Positions 18,127 to 27,418 of a stretch of 64,000 nt of DNA are shown one piece after another (position 1 is the stretch's first letter; the number at the start of each line of letters is the position of its first letter). The notes beneath the pieces are model-generated. The model was not told the origin of the DNA. It saw only the letters and a program-made list of their open reading frames with translations, and did no database searches. A program made the position numbers and the translations under genes. The DNA comes from Nostoc sp. NMS7 (GTDB taxonomy: Bacteria; Cyanobacteriota; Cyanobacteriia; Cyanobacteriales; Nostocaceae), in assembly GCF_017115085.1 (NCBI RefSeq), contig NZ_JABXKJ010000244.1, forward strand, positions 1 through 64,000, given 5' to 3'.

Positions 18127-19629
18127 ATGAAATTGCGGGAATTACTAACGGCGGTGGATAGTGTTGAGCAATTGCCTAGTTATCCGATTTTTGAGGATGT
18201 GGAAGTTAGGGGTTTGAAGACGAATTCCCATGCTTGTATTGTGGGAGATTTGTTTATTGGGATGCCAGGAACGCGGGTTGATGGTGGGGAATTTTGGCAA
18301 AGTGCGATCGCATCTGGTGCCGTAGCTGCGATCGTCTCTCCCGAAGCTGCACATAAAAATCCTCCCACAAATCAGGCTGTGGTGATCAGCGCAAGTAACA
18401 TAACTCAAGCTTGCGCCCAGATAGCCACTGCTTTTTACGGTTATCCAGGACAAAAACTCAAGCTGGTAGGCGTGACTGGTACAAACGGCAAAACTACAAC
18501 GACTCATCTAATTGAATTTCTGCTGATTAAAGCTAATTTAGCTACAGCTTTGATGGGAACTCTCTACACTCGTTGGCCAGGTTTTGAGCAAACTGCTACC
18601 CACACTACGCCCTTTGCGGTGGAACTGCAACAGCAGCTAGCTGAGGCTGTAAATGCTGGTAGTGAGTTCGGGGTGATGGAAGTAAGTTCTCACGCTTTGG
18701 CTCAAGGTAGAGTGTTGGGTTGTGAATTTGAGGTGGCGGTATTCAGTAATCTTACCCAAGACCATCTCGACTATCATAGCGACATGGAAGATTATTTTAC
18801 TGCCAAAGCGTTGTTGTTTAGCCCTGATTATCTCAAGGGACGGGCAATAATTAATGCTGATGATTCCTATGGCAAACGGTTAATTGCCTCGTTGGATTCC
18901 CAACGGGTTTGGAGTTACAGTGTCAACGATAACAGCGCTGATTTATGGATGAGTGATTTAAATTACCAGCCCAATGGTGTCAGTGGGACATTACATACAC
19001 CTCATAGTAAGGTAGCTTTTCGATCGCCTCTAGTCGGACAATATAATTTAGAAAATCTTCTCGCAGCCGTAGGAGCAGTTTTACACTTAGGGCTAGATTT
19101 GCAGTTAGTTGCATCTGTGATACCGGAGTTTCCAGGAGTCCCCGGACGGATGGAACGGGTACAAATTAGTCCTGACCAAGATATTAGCGTGATTGTGGAT
19201 TATGCCCACACACCGGATAGTTTAGAAAATTTACTGAAAGCTGCACGTCCGTTTATACCTGGGAAAATGATTTGTGTGTTTGGTTGTGGAGGCGATCGCG
19301 ATCGCACTAAGCGCCCAAAAATGGGTAAAATTGCTGCTGAATTAGCTGATGTAGCGGTGGTGACATCGGATAATCCCCGCACTGAAGACCCAGAACGGAT
19401 TTTGCAAGATATTTTGGGGGGAATTGGTGACACAGTGCAGCCAACTGTAATTTGCGATCGCGCGATCGCAATTCGTACTGCTATTTTACAAGCACAACCC
19501 GGTGATGGAGTCTTGCTTGCTGGTAAAGGTCACGAAGACTATCAAATTCTTGGTACTGAAAAAATACATTTTGACGACCGAGAACACGCACGCGACGCTT
19601 TACACCAAAGACTGAATACACAAGTCTAA
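18127..19629 (+). CDS. murE: UDP-MurNAc-tripeptide synthetase (meso-DAP adding)
   Basis: The 500-residue ligase adds meso-diaminopimelate to UDP-MurNAc-L-Ala-D-Glu in the cytoplasmic stage of peptidoglycan synthesis. An N-terminal substrate domain is followed by the ATP loop GVTGTNGKTTTTHLIE. The central Mur ligase part has EVSSHALAQGRV and NLTQDHLDYH. In the C-terminal domain DNPRTEDP is the signature that selects meso-DAP rather than lysine, and AGKGHEDYQ is the end motif. The ATG has only a weak GGGG upstream. A perfect palindrome directly after the stop probably ends the transcript. Confidence 0.95.
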   Translation: MKLRELLTAVDSVEQLPSYPIFEDVEVRGLKTNSHACIVGDLFIGMPGTRVDGGEFWQSAIASGAVAAIVSPEAAHKNPPTNQAVVISASNITQACAQIATAFYGYPGQKLKLVGVTGTNGKTTTTHLIEFLLIKANLATALMGTLYTRWPGFEQTATHTTPFAVELQQQLAEAVNAGSEFGVMEVSSHALAQGRVLGCEFEVAVFSNLTQDHLDYHSDMEDYFTAKALLFSPDYLKGRAIINADDSYGKRLIASLDSQRVWSYSVNDNSADLWMSDLNYQPNGVSGTLHTPHSKVAFRSPLVGQYNLENLLAAVGAVLHLGLDLQLVASVIPEFPGVPGRMERVQISPDQDISVIVDYAHTPDSLENLLKAARPFIPGKMICVFGCGGDRDRTKRPKMGKIAAELADVAVVTSDNPRTEDPERILQDILGGIGDTVQPTVICDRAIAIRTAILQAQPGDGVLLAGKGHEDYQILGTEKIHFDDREHARDALHQRLNTQV

Positions 19630-19634
19630 CTCCA

Positions 19635-19658
19635 AGGGTAGCACAGCTGTGCTACCCT
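19635..19658 (+). terminator. Perfect 24-bp palindrome after murE
   Basis: AGGGTAGCACAG is followed immediately by its reverse complement CTGTGCTACCCT, six bases after the murE stop. The stem is strong but is not followed by a T-run (AAAATG instead), so it may be a repeat-derived RNA-stabilising or terminating hairpin. A related GTAGGGTACAGC hairpin lies near 46141-46168. Confidence 0.6.
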
Positions 19659-19801
19659 AAAATGTGGATTTCACAAAATTCAAATCGTCCATAATTGATT
19701 GTTCATGTTTCTTTCCGTGGGGATTTTGTAAAAAATGCACACATAAAGCTGAGAATCGAAAACAGAATTATTTCTTGCTTGATCCTTGTTGTGCTTGACT
19801 G

Positions 19802-21220
19802 ATGAATGTATCTCTGACTAAGGAACTGTCTGTTTATCAACTGGTTATGGGAGTGCAAGTGCCTCCTAAACCATTGTCCCTCAGTCCTGCTACTCTGCTA
19901 TCACTGGTGAGAGCGCAAATTGACTTACTAATTGAGCAGCAAATTGCAGCAACTTTATGGGTGAAGCTACCACCAGATAAAATTTGGCAATCAGAATTAG
20001 CGCGTTATAAATCCTCGGTAGGTGGATCTAGTCTCATTTATACTTGCCAGATTGAGGAAGCAGGGGGAGATGGGGCAGAGGGAATAAATGCATCCCCCTC
20101 ATCCTCTCATCATGTCTCTGTTCACCTCCCACCAGATAGCCAAATGCGACGGGAAAATTTTTTGATGGTGTTATCGCCCCAGTTTTGCAGTTTAATTTTG
20201 GCTCATCGACCACTTAAAAAACGCCAAAATCAGATATCGGTGAAGGTAAATACTAATAAAAACAAAAAACAGCCGTTGCTGATTATAACTACTGTTGAGG
20301 GGAGAATAATTCAGCAAGTATTAGATGGCATCCGAAAAGGGATTCCGCCAGAATCATCGCCGATTTTACTTGCTAGTTTTGTTTGTCCAACTGTGCCTCA
20401 AGCCGCACTGATGAATCAACTGTTGGCAAAACAACTCCTGCGACAAGATGAAATTAATCGTCAAATCATCACATTAGGCACCACTCGGTTGGAGCAGAAA
20501 AAGCAAGAACTGCACAACAAAGAGCAACTCAAAGATGAATACCTGAAAAATGTATGTCAGGAATTGCGTACACCCCTAACGCACATGAAGACAGCACTTT
20601 CGATATTGAATTCCCCTAATCTTAAACCCCCCCAGCGACAACGTTATTTACAGATGTTAAATACCCAGTGCGATCAACAAAATTCCCTGATTACTGGTTT
20701 GTTGGAACTAGTGCAGCTAGAAGGGAATTTGGAGGGGAGGGCTTTGGAGTCAGTGCGTCTCTCAGATATTGTGCCTGGAGTAGTCAGTACGTATCAAACT
20801 GTAGCCCAAGAAAAAGGGATTATCTTAGCCTACACTGTACCGCCTGAAATCCCATCTGTTTGGTGCGTGAGCGGTGGTCTGAGGCAAATTGTGATCAAAA
20901 TGCTGCATAACAGCATTAAGTTTACCCCTAATGGTGGTCAAGTATGGTTGCGTGCCCGGATTCAAGGCGATTATGTCCAATTAGAATTCCGTGACACAGG
21001 TATCGGTATTGCCGAAAATGAGATTCCCAAAATCTTTGAGCGGTTTTATCGTGTGCGTACAGCCGCAACTGAAGATTATGGTGGTGCTGGGTTGGGGTTA
21101 ACAATTGTACAGCAATTGCTGTTGCGCTCTGGCGGATCTATTTCTGTAAAAAGTAAATTATCTGAAGGTTCCACATTTACAGTGCAACTGGCAATTGTTG
21201 GCAATAGCCCAAGAGCGTAG
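19802..21220 (+). CDS. Histidine-kinase-like protein lacking the phospho-accepting His
   Basis: The 472-residue protein has an N-terminal sensory region without recognised domain (about 1-210), a coiled linker and a HisKA-like dimerisation helix. It also has an intact HATPase_c domain: N box HNSIKFTPNGG, G1 DTGIGIAENEIP, F box FERFYR, G2 GAGLGLTIV. The H box reads NVCQELRTPLTHMK: residue 253 is Gln (CAG) where His is expected. It should bind ATP but cannot autophosphorylate in the usual way. Residues about 84-104 (AGGDGAEGINASPSSS) are encoded by DNA resembling an intergenic repeat (compare 51836-51860). Its convergent neighbour has the opposite defect. Confidence 0.75.
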   Translation: MNVSLTKELSVYQLVMGVQVPPKPLSLSPATLLSLVRAQIDLLIEQQIAATLWVKLPPDKIWQSELARYKSSVGGSSLIYTCQIEEAGGDGAEGINASPSSSHHVSVHLPPDSQMRRENFLMVLSPQFCSLILAHRPLKKRQNQISVKVNTNKNKKQPLLIITTVEGRIIQQVLDGIRKGIPPESSPILLASFVCPTVPQAALMNQLLAKQLLRQDEINRQIITLGTTRLEQKKQELHNKEQLKDEYLKNVCQELRTPLTHMKTALSILNSPNLKPPQRQRYLQMLNTQCDQQNSLITGLLELVQLEGNLEGRALESVRLSDIVPGVVSTYQTVAQEKGIILAYTVPPEIPSVWCVSGGLRQIVIKMLHNSIKFTPNGGQVWLRARIQGDYVQLEFRDTGIGIAENEIPKIFERFYRVRTAATEDYGGAGLGLTIVQQLLLRSGGSISVKSKLSEGSTFTVQLAIVGNSPRA

Positions 21221-21275
21221 GCGTAGCCAGCCGTAGGCATCGCTACAGAAAATTAGTGATGAGTTATGAATTTTT

Positions 21276-21357
21276 AACTCCAAACTCCTGTACAGACGCG
21301 ATTAATCGCGTCTCTTAACTCCAAACTCCTGTACAGACGCGATTAATCGCGTCTCTT
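21276..21357. repeat. Two tandem 41-bp repeats between convergent kinases
   Basis: The 41-bp unit opens with AACTCCAAACTCCTGTACAG and contains the palindrome AGACGCGATTAATCGCGTCT. The copies at 21276-21316 and 21317-21357 appear identical. The second copy runs into the stop codon of the minus-strand kinase (TAA at 21356-21358). The palindromes can act as a bidirectional terminator. Confidence 0.8.
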
Positions 21358-23062
21358 AACTCCTAACTCCCGGCTTCTGCTTGCTAACTTCTAAAGGCAG
21401 GAAAATCGTCAAAACTTCCCCATAATGTGGACGCTGGCGCACAATCAATTTACCACCGATCGCCTGAAACAAATGCTTGGTTGCGGCAATATTCAAACTA
21501 ATCGTACCCGTTTCTGGTTGGAACATCAGCAGTTGACCCAGCGCCTTACGAATTGGTGGCCTTGTAGGTGTGGCGGCTTTACTTGAATCTTTGCACCCGA
21601 ATTGGGGCGATAATTGTAACTTCAGTTGATCTCCAGCCGGGATAACTTGTACTTGAATATGGCTGCCGGGGGGTAAGGTGCGAGTGAAATTCTCTATCAA
21701 ACCAGTGAGTACCTGATCCAGCATGGTAGGATTACTCACTACCGTTGGTAGTTGCTGGGGTAAAACAACATTTAAAGTTAAGTTCCGCCGATGCGCTGCT
21801 TGTTCCCACCGGGGAATACTCTGCTGCAACACTTGATCTAAAGACATCGGCGTGAGTTGAGTTTTTGAAGATTTTGTGGAAGCAGTAGTTTCCAGTTCTG
21901 CTGCCTTAAACAGCAACTCCATGCGGTCAATTTGCTCGGTACACTCGTGATCGATAATTTTTAAGCGATTGATCACCCCAGCATCTAAGTCTCGCCGCTT
22001 CAACAGCAGACGAGTCATAGTGCGAATAGTTGTTAAAGGTGTGCGGACTTCGTGAGCAAAGGCTTGGAGCAATTCTACATCAGGATTTGAGGATTGGGCA
22101 CTTGTACTGAGCGTTCGCGTAGCGTCTGGTAGAGAAGTCGTTGGCGTAGCCTCTCGTAGAGAAGTATTGAGCATTGGGCATTGGGCACTTGTACTGAGCG
22201 TTCGCGTAGCGTCTGGTAGAGAAGTCGTTGGCGCAGCCTCTCGTAGAGAAGTATTGGGCACTTGTATTGACTTGTACTGAGCGGCGTCGAAGTAGCGTTG
22301 TCGAAGTATTGGGCATGGGTTATTCTCCTTGTCCCCCTTGTCCCCAGTCCCTTCTGGTTCGGTTAATTCCTGAAGCAACAACTGGCTAAACTCAATTATG
22401 ATCCGGTAATCTGGTGCTACCGGGGAATACTGTTCTACTAATGCATCCAGGCGGGCAAAAAATTCTGGATTAGCGAGCATTACCCTTGCTCCTAGCGATC
22501 GCCAAGCCTGCTGTACTACCTCTGGCTCAAAAGAAAATGAAAAGGTTTTTTTACCGTTCTTGTGTGTTGCTAAAACCAGTACTAATCTAAATTTATCTGT
22601 AAAAACTAAGCAAAACTGCTCTGTACCCAACGGATCGGCAGGTAGTAAGGAAAGTAGCGATTCATGGGGAATGATTTCTTCATTTACAGACGCATTGGCG
22701 TAACCCGCACTTTGACTTACTTCAACTCCGTTCACTAGAACTGGCTCTGTTACCACCGCAGGCATCGCATCTGGCATTTGAAATGGCATCAGCGCCAAAG
22801 GATTAAATGGTTTTGCCGTAAAAGTTACTGTTTGTAAGCTTTGAGTCAGTTTTGGCTGACTAAATAAGGGTGCTGGTGCAGCTAAAACCAATCCTTGGGT
22901 TGTGTCTGTTGAAGAATCTGCTAAAGTATTTAATAGCAAATGTTCTGTCGCTGCGAGGCTGACACGCCACTGCTGCTGTGCTTTAGCAGGTGAACATTCA
23001 GTCACACTCGATTGATTTTCAGCCAAGATTTCGCTCAGGCTTGGCAATATCCATTTGTACAC
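21356..23062 (-). CDS. Histidine-kinase-like protein with H box but degenerate ATPase domain
   Basis: The 568-residue protein has a long N-terminal sensory region (about 1-260) with no recognised domain, then a repeat-derived segment and a HisKA helix with intact H337 (AHEVRTPLTTIRTMTRLLL). The following region matches HATPase_c only in outline (LDQVLTGLIENF for the N box). The G1 Asp motif is missing: the segment reads QLSPQFGCKDSSKAA, and G2 is not recognisable. ATP binding is doubtful. Residues about 270-327 are two in-frame 29-residue repeats (TSLREAAPTTSLPDATRTLS type) encoded by a dispersed DNA repeat. The segment GTGDKGDKENNPCP is also repeat-encoded. Confidence 0.7.
   Translation of the reverse strand: MYKWILPSLSEILAENQSSVTECSPAKAQQQWRVSLAATEHLLLNTLADSSTDTTQGLVLAAPAPLFSQPKLTQSLQTVTFTAKPFNPLALMPFQMPDAMPAVVTEPVLVNGVEVSQSAGYANASVNEEIIPHESLLSLLPADPLGTEQFCLVFTDKFRLVLVLATHKNGKKTFSFSFEPEVVQQAWRSLGARVMLANPEFFARLDALVEQYSPVAPDYRIIIEFSQLLLQELTEPEGTGDKGDKENNPCPILRQRYFDAAQYKSIQVPNTSLREAAPTTSLPDATRTLSTSAQCPMLNTSLREATPTTSLPDATRTLSTSAQSSNPDVELLQAFAHEVRTPLTTIRTMTRLLLKRRDLDAGVINRLKIIDHECTEQIDRMELLFKAAELETTASTKSSKTQLTPMSLDQVLQQSIPRWEQAAHRRNLTLNVVLPQQLPTVVSNPTMLDQVLTGLIENFTRTLPPGSHIQVQVIPAGDQLKLQLSPQFGCKDSSKAATPTRPPIRKALGQLLMFQPETGTISLNIAATKHLFQAIGGKLIVRQRPHYGEVLTIFLPLEVSKQKPGVRS
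22096..22255. repeat. Two copies of an 80-bp-family repeat inside a kinase gene
   Basis: Copies at 22096-22168 and 22183-22255 are 87 bp apart, a whole number of codons (29). They match, in inverted orientation, the intergenic copies at 30941-31020 and 50148-50227 (TACTTCTCTACGAGAGGCTG at the start). The host frame stays open through both. Confidence 0.85.
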
Positions 23063-23354
23063 AAGTTTTCACCCCTTAATTCAAGAGCGACTAACAGCGT
23101 CTAGGGTAGACATTTCACTACTACCTAAGAGGTTATATCTATTTGTGTACTGATGACAGTGGTAGAACCGAACAATTGGGGCGCAATTTCCCCTCTAAGT
23201 GCGATGTCTACGATGATCACTGAGCTTGCGGAAGTGCGGGCTATTCGGTGACGCAGTTATCGCCTAAAAAACATTCGTGCTGACTTTTACCGCCTACGAG
23301 TGGGCTGTATTCCATACAATTGAGAACCGCATAGACTATCTCAAAGGCACTTTT

Positions 23355-24173
23355 ATGACTTCTTTTGAAACTTCAGTTAAAGATTTGGTACTAGTTACTG
23401 GTGCTACTGGTGGAGTAGGGCAACTCGTGGTAGGCAAGCTGCTAGAAAAGGGCTTGAAAGTTCGTGTCCTGACACGCAATGCCGCAAAAGCTGAAGAAAT
23501 GTTTAACCAGAGGGTAGAAATTGCCGTTGGTGACATCCGCCAGCCAGCTACACTGCCAGCCGCAATGCCAGATATAAGCCAGATCATAAGTTGTACCGGA
23601 ACCACTGCCTTTCCCTCTACGCGATGGGAGTTTGACCAACCCCCAAACTTAATTGAATGGGGAATCACTTTCCTTAACCCCAAATCTAGTGAAGCAAAAG
23701 CAAAGAATAGTCCGGCAAAGGTCGATGCCCAAGGTATCAGCAACCTAGTGGCAGCAGCACCCCGGAATTTGCAGCGATTCGTTTTCGTCTCTTCCTGTGG
23801 AATTCTCCGTAAAAATCAGTTTCCTTTTAGTATTCTTAATGCCTTCGGCGTGTTGGATGCCAAACAAAAGGGTGAGGAGTCGATTATTAATTCTGGATTA
23901 CCCTACACCATTATCCGCCCAGGACGCCTCATTGACGGGCCATATACCTCATACGACCTCAACACCCTTCTCAAGGCAAAAACCGGGGGTAAATACGGTG
24001 TGGTCGTAGCCACCGGGGATACACTTTCGGGTGATGCCAGCCGGATTGACGTAGCAAACGCTTGTGTGGAATGCCTTTTTCAGCCAAGTAGTTCTAGGAA
24101 AATTTTTGAAATAGTCAACCAGGGACAAAGACCGCCTGTAATTGAGTGGGAAACTCTTTTTTCTTTGCTCTGA
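23355..24173 (+). CDS. NAD(P)-binding SDR-family protein
   Basis: A 272-residue atypical short-chain dehydrogenase / NAD(P)H-binding protein with the nucleotide motif VTGATGGVGQLVVGKLL, then RVLTRNAAKA and VSSCG. PYTIIRPGRLIDGP marks the active-site side. The frame is open from a GTG at 23277. I choose ATG 23355 because AAAGG sits seven bases before it and the family starts just ahead of the Rossmann motif. Relatives in cyanobacteria and plastids (Ycf39/HCF173-like) help assemble photosynthetic complexes, but this assignment is only by resemblance. It stands alone, downstream of the divergent kinase gene. Confidence 0.8.
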   Translation: MTSFETSVKDLVLVTGATGGVGQLVVGKLLEKGLKVRVLTRNAAKAEEMFNQRVEIAVGDIRQPATLPAAMPDISQIISCTGTTAFPSTRWEFDQPPNLIEWGITFLNPKSSEAKAKNSPAKVDAQGISNLVAAAPRNLQRFVFVSSCGILRKNQFPFSILNAFGVLDAKQKGEESIINSGLPYTIIRPGRLIDGPYTSYDLNTLLKAKTGGKYGVVVATGDTLSGDASRIDVANACVECLFQPSSSRKIFEIVNQGQRPPVIEWETLFSLL

Positions 24174-24779
24174 GTAAGTGCTGAGTAGTGAGTGCTAAGT
24201 GCTGAGTAATAGCCCCAATGCCCAATCCCTAATCCCCAAATAAATATAAATATTGCCGATTATACAAAATTACGGAAGCAATGCCGGTGGCGGGCTGTGA
24301 CGCTCGTTGCGCTAAAGCGTCTCCCCTTCTCTACGAGACGCTACGGCAAGGGAGAAGACTCGCTAACGCAACGCTTAGGGTGACGCACCTTTTAATCTCC
24401 TTCTGTCCTCAGTGTTTCTGTAGTTTTTTGCCTCTAAAGACGGCAAACACCACTCTGACGTTACGGTTCACCCTAATTGCTGAAAGTATTAATTCTTATA
24501 CATTAGACAGAGTGAAGGCAAATTAATTCATGAACCAACTAACAAACACAATTTAGTTAGTTTAACCGTCCCAAGCAAGGTTCGGGAAACCACCCTTCAT
24601 GGACTGGCTACCACTAAGCTTCAGTATATATATCAGCATAATCTGGAGTTTTAACCCCAGGCAAGCCAAACCAAAGGTATTCATGCTGAACTGGCTGATT
24701 TATTGACCCTGTTGGTTCAAAATTTAGTCCTTTATATTCTCATTCATTCATTTGTACTTATACGGAGCCAGCACCTAAA
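24174..24779. other. Long gap upstream of dnaK, partly repeats
   Basis: From 24180 to about 24400 the DNA consists of dispersed repeats (for example GTGCTGAGTAGTGAGTGCT, and TTCTCTACGAGACGCTACGG near 24325). The last 250 bases before dnaK are AT-rich and should include its promoter. I see no CIRCE operator (TTAGCACTC-N9-GAGTGCTAA). No gene or tRNA is evident. Confidence 0.5.
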
Positions 24780-26684
24780 ATGGCAAAAGTAGTTGGAATT
24801 GACTTAGGAACAACGAACTCCTGCGTGGCAGTGATGGAAGGTGGTAAACCCACAGTAATTGCTAATGCTGAAGGTTTTCGGACAACGCCATCAGTAGTCG
24901 CATTTGCGAAAAATGGCGACAATTTGGTTGGTCAAATCGCCAAACGCCAAGCGGTGATGAACCCCGAAAATACGTTTTATTCAGTCAAACGCTTTATCGG
25001 ACGCCGCTACGACGAAGTGAGTAATGAAGCTACGGAAGTTTCTTACAAAGTCCTCAGCAGCAACGGCAATGTCAAACTAGATTGCCCAATCGTTGGTAAA
25101 CCATTTGCTCCTGAAGAAATTTCGGCAAAAGTTCTTCGCAAACTAGTTGAAGATGCCAGCAAATACCTGGGCGAAACCGTAACCCAAGCTGTAATCACCG
25201 TTCCGGCATACTTCAACGACTCTCAACGCCAAGCGACAAAAGACGCTGGTAAAATTGCCGGGATTGAAGTTCTGCGGATTATCAACGAGCCTACTGCTGC
25301 TTCTCTGGCTTATGGGTTTGACAAGAAGAGTAACGAAACCATTCTTGTGTTTGACCTTGGTGGTGGTACTTTCGACGTATCCGTGCTGGAAGTAGGAGAC
25401 GGAGTTTTTGAAGTCCTAGCCACATCTGGTGATACCCACCTCGGCGGTGACGACTTCGATAAAAAAATAGTTGACTTCTTAGCTGAGAAGTTCAAGAAAG
25501 ACGAAGGCATTGAGCTACGAAAAGATAAGCAAGCTTTACAACGTCTAACTGAAGCCGCAGAAAAAGCCAAAATTGAGCTTTCTAGTGTCAGTCAAGCAGA
25601 AATCAACCTGCCATTTATCACCGCTACCCAGGATGGTCCCAAGCACCTGGATACAACGCTGACTCGCGGCAAATTTGAAGAACTTTGCTCTGACTTAATC
25701 GACCGTTGCCGTATTCCTGTGGAAAACGCCCTTCGGGATGCCAAGTTAAACAAAGGCGATATTGATGAAGTGGTGTTAGTTGGTGGTTCTACCCGGATTC
25801 CCGCAGTCCAACAGATTGTGAAGCAGGTATTGGGTAAAGACCCCAACCAAAGTGTTAACCCCGATGAAGTGGTAGCAGTTGGTGCAGCCATTCAAGCTGG
25901 GGTACTGGCTGGTGATGTAACTGGCATCTTGCTGTTAGACGTGACACCGCTATCTTTGGGTGTAGAAACATTGGGCGGCGTGATGACCAAAATTATCCCC
26001 CGGAACACGACAATTCCTACCAAAAAATCCGAAGTTTTCTCCACTGCTGTGGATGGTCAAACCAACGTAGAAATTCACGTCCTCCAAGGTGAACGCGAAT
26101 TCTCTAACGATAATAAGAGTTTGGGAACCTTCCGCCTTGATGGTATTCCACCTGCACCACGCGGCGTTCCTCAAATTGAAGTCGTGTTCGACATTGATGC
26201 CAATGGTATCCTTAATGTCACCGCTAAGGATAAAGGTACTGCTAAAGAACAGTCCATCAGCATAACTGGCGCTTCCACCCTGGATAAAAATGACGTTGAC
26301 CGGATGGTGAGAGAAGCTGAACAGAACGCTTCATCTGACAAAGAACGGCGTGAGAAGATTGAACGCAAGAACCAAGCCGACTCTTTGGCATACCAAGCTG
26401 AGAAGCAGCTACAAGAATTGGGCGATAAAGTTCCGGCTGCTGATAAGACCAAAGTCGAAGGTTTGGTAAAAGAAGTGCGGGAAGCAGTTGCTAAAGAAGA
26501 TGATGAGCAAATCAAGAAGCTGACCCCAGAATTGCAACAAGCCCTATTCGCTGTCGGTAGCAACATCTATCAACAAGCCGGTGGCGGAGCTGCACCAGGT
26601 GCTGAACCTCAAGATGGTGGTTCTACATCTAGCTCTGGTAGCGCCGATGATGTGATTGACGCTGATTTTACAGAGAGCAAATAA
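24780..26684 (+). CDS. dnaK: Chaperone DnaK (Hsp70)
   Basis: The 634-residue Hsp70 binds unfolded segments of proteins under ATP control with DnaJ and GrpE. The ATPase domain opens with [17 protein letters not shown], has the phosphate loop [16 protein letters not shown], and contains [15 protein letters not shown]. The linker [11 protein letters not shown] and substrate domain (about 390-500) follow. The C-terminal lid ends in a Gly/Ser/Ala-rich tail with the [10 protein letters not shown] ending. A GGAG ribosome site lies about 14 bases before the ATG. Cyanobacteria usually carry several dnaK genes; the tail and length fit the common DnaK2 type, but I cannot assign the paralogue firmly. Confidence 0.95.
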   Translation: MAKVVGIDLGTTNSCVAVMEGGKPTVIANAEGFRTTPSVVAFAKNGDNLVGQIAKRQAVMNPENTFYSVKRFIGRRYDEVSNEATEVSYKVLSSNGNVKLDCPIVGKPFAPEEISAKVLRKLVEDASKYLGETVTQAVITVPAYFNDSQRQATKDAGKIAGIEVLRIINEPTAASLAYGFDKKSNETILVFDLGGGTFDVSVLEVGDGVFEVLATSGDTHLGGDDFDKKIVDFLAEKFKKDEGIELRKDKQALQRLTEAAEKAKIELSSVSQAEINLPFITATQDGPKHLDTTLTRGKFEELCSDLIDRCRIPVENALRDAKLNKGDIDEVVLVGGSTRIPAVQQIVKQVLGKDPNQSVNPDEVVAVGAAIQAGVLAGDVTGILLLDVTPLSLGVETLGGVMTKIIPRNTTIPTKKSEVFSTAVDGQTNVEIHVLQGEREFSNDNKSLGTFRLDGIPPAPRGVPQIEVVFDIDANGILNVTAKDKGTAKEQSISITGASTLDKNDVDRMVREAEQNASSDKERREKIERKNQADSLAYQAEKQLQELGDKVPAADKTKVEGLVKEVREAVAKEDDEQIKKLTPELQQALFAVGSNIYQQAGGGAAPGAEPQDGGSTSSSGSADDVIDADFTESK

Positions 26685-27418
26685 TTCCCTTACTTCTTTT
26701 GGGAAGATTATCTTGTCCTACCTCATATTACTCACTCAGGCAAATGTCTGGGTGGGGATTTTTTTTAGGAGTTGGCAATTATATCATGTCCGCATATTTT
26801 ATAGTCTAGCTCCCGGCTGTGCGATCGCCTCGCCACAATCTAAATGTATCATCATCGAATAGCTCCACTTAGCTATACCTCTAAATCAGATTCGTACTCA
26901 CTAACTCCAATCAATAATGCTACTTTAACCATTTAAATACTCAATAGTACTACAAAGTTTTGAATATATCTTGAGTATTCACTTTTACGGACTCTAGCGT
27001 AATATTCCACTTAGAGCGAGTAACCAACGCATTCTTTGGGATTAATTATTGTCCGACACAGATGTGAAATACGTTCTTTCTCTTGCGGGAGAATATTGTA
27101 TTAACCCATTCGTTATCGTCAACAATTATCGCCACGTCGCCGGAAACTGTTACAACTATTCTGGGAATAATCCGAAGAATTTGATTGCAGCATTGGACAA
27201 AGCCATTGCCAAAGGTGGGCATCATTATCCTCTCAAAACTCACATCAAGAATTAGTAAAGGGGATAGATGACATTCGCTTGCTGCGAAGCACCCATCCCC
27301 GAATAGCTGCCCAGATGATGAACCGGTATCTAATCATTTAAGTATCAGCCGAGATATATTAATTGTCACTGGGATAGATACTGATTTTCAACATATCTAC
27401 AAAAAGATAGTTACACAA
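26685..27418. other. Gap after dnaK with a possible gene fragment
   Basis: No intact gene is recognised. Short frames on both strands overlap at 27046-27255, described separately. The rest is AT-rich, with a GCGATCGC site at 26821-26828. A GGGTGGGGATTTTTTTT run near 26750 may belong to the dnaK terminator. Confidence 0.4.
27049..27255 (+). pseudogene. Possible fragment of an unrecognised gene
   Basis: A 68-codon frame from TTG 27049 reads SDTDVKYVLSLAGEY near its start and NNPKNLIAALDKAIAKGGHH later, which looks like real protein. There is no good ribosome site. An opposing frame (27046-27243) occupies the same bases. YVLSLAGEY recalls the start of some PD-(D/E)XK-like cyanobacterial proteins, but the match does not continue. 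I regard it as a remnant with low confidence. Confidence 0.25.

Noticed and set aside
24174-24260. Possible CIRCE-like element (GAGTGCTAAGTGCTGAG) before dnaK
   Set aside because: The inverted TTAGCACTC partner at the right spacing is missing, and the motif belongs to a local GTGCTGAGTA repeat far upstream.
24281-24526. 81-codon plus-strand frame upstream of dnaK
   Set aside because: Its first half is encoded by dispersed repeat DNA, it has no ribosome site, and no protein motif is visible.
24541-24720. Possible tRNA or riboswitch upstream of dnaK (AAGGTTCGGGAAACCACC)
   Set aside because: I could not draw a cloverleaf or match a known riboswitch; a covariance-model search would be needed.
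27046-27243. Minus-strand frame opposite the possible gene fragment
   Set aside because: The plus-strand reading looks more like protein; neither has a ribosome site, and both cannot be genuine.
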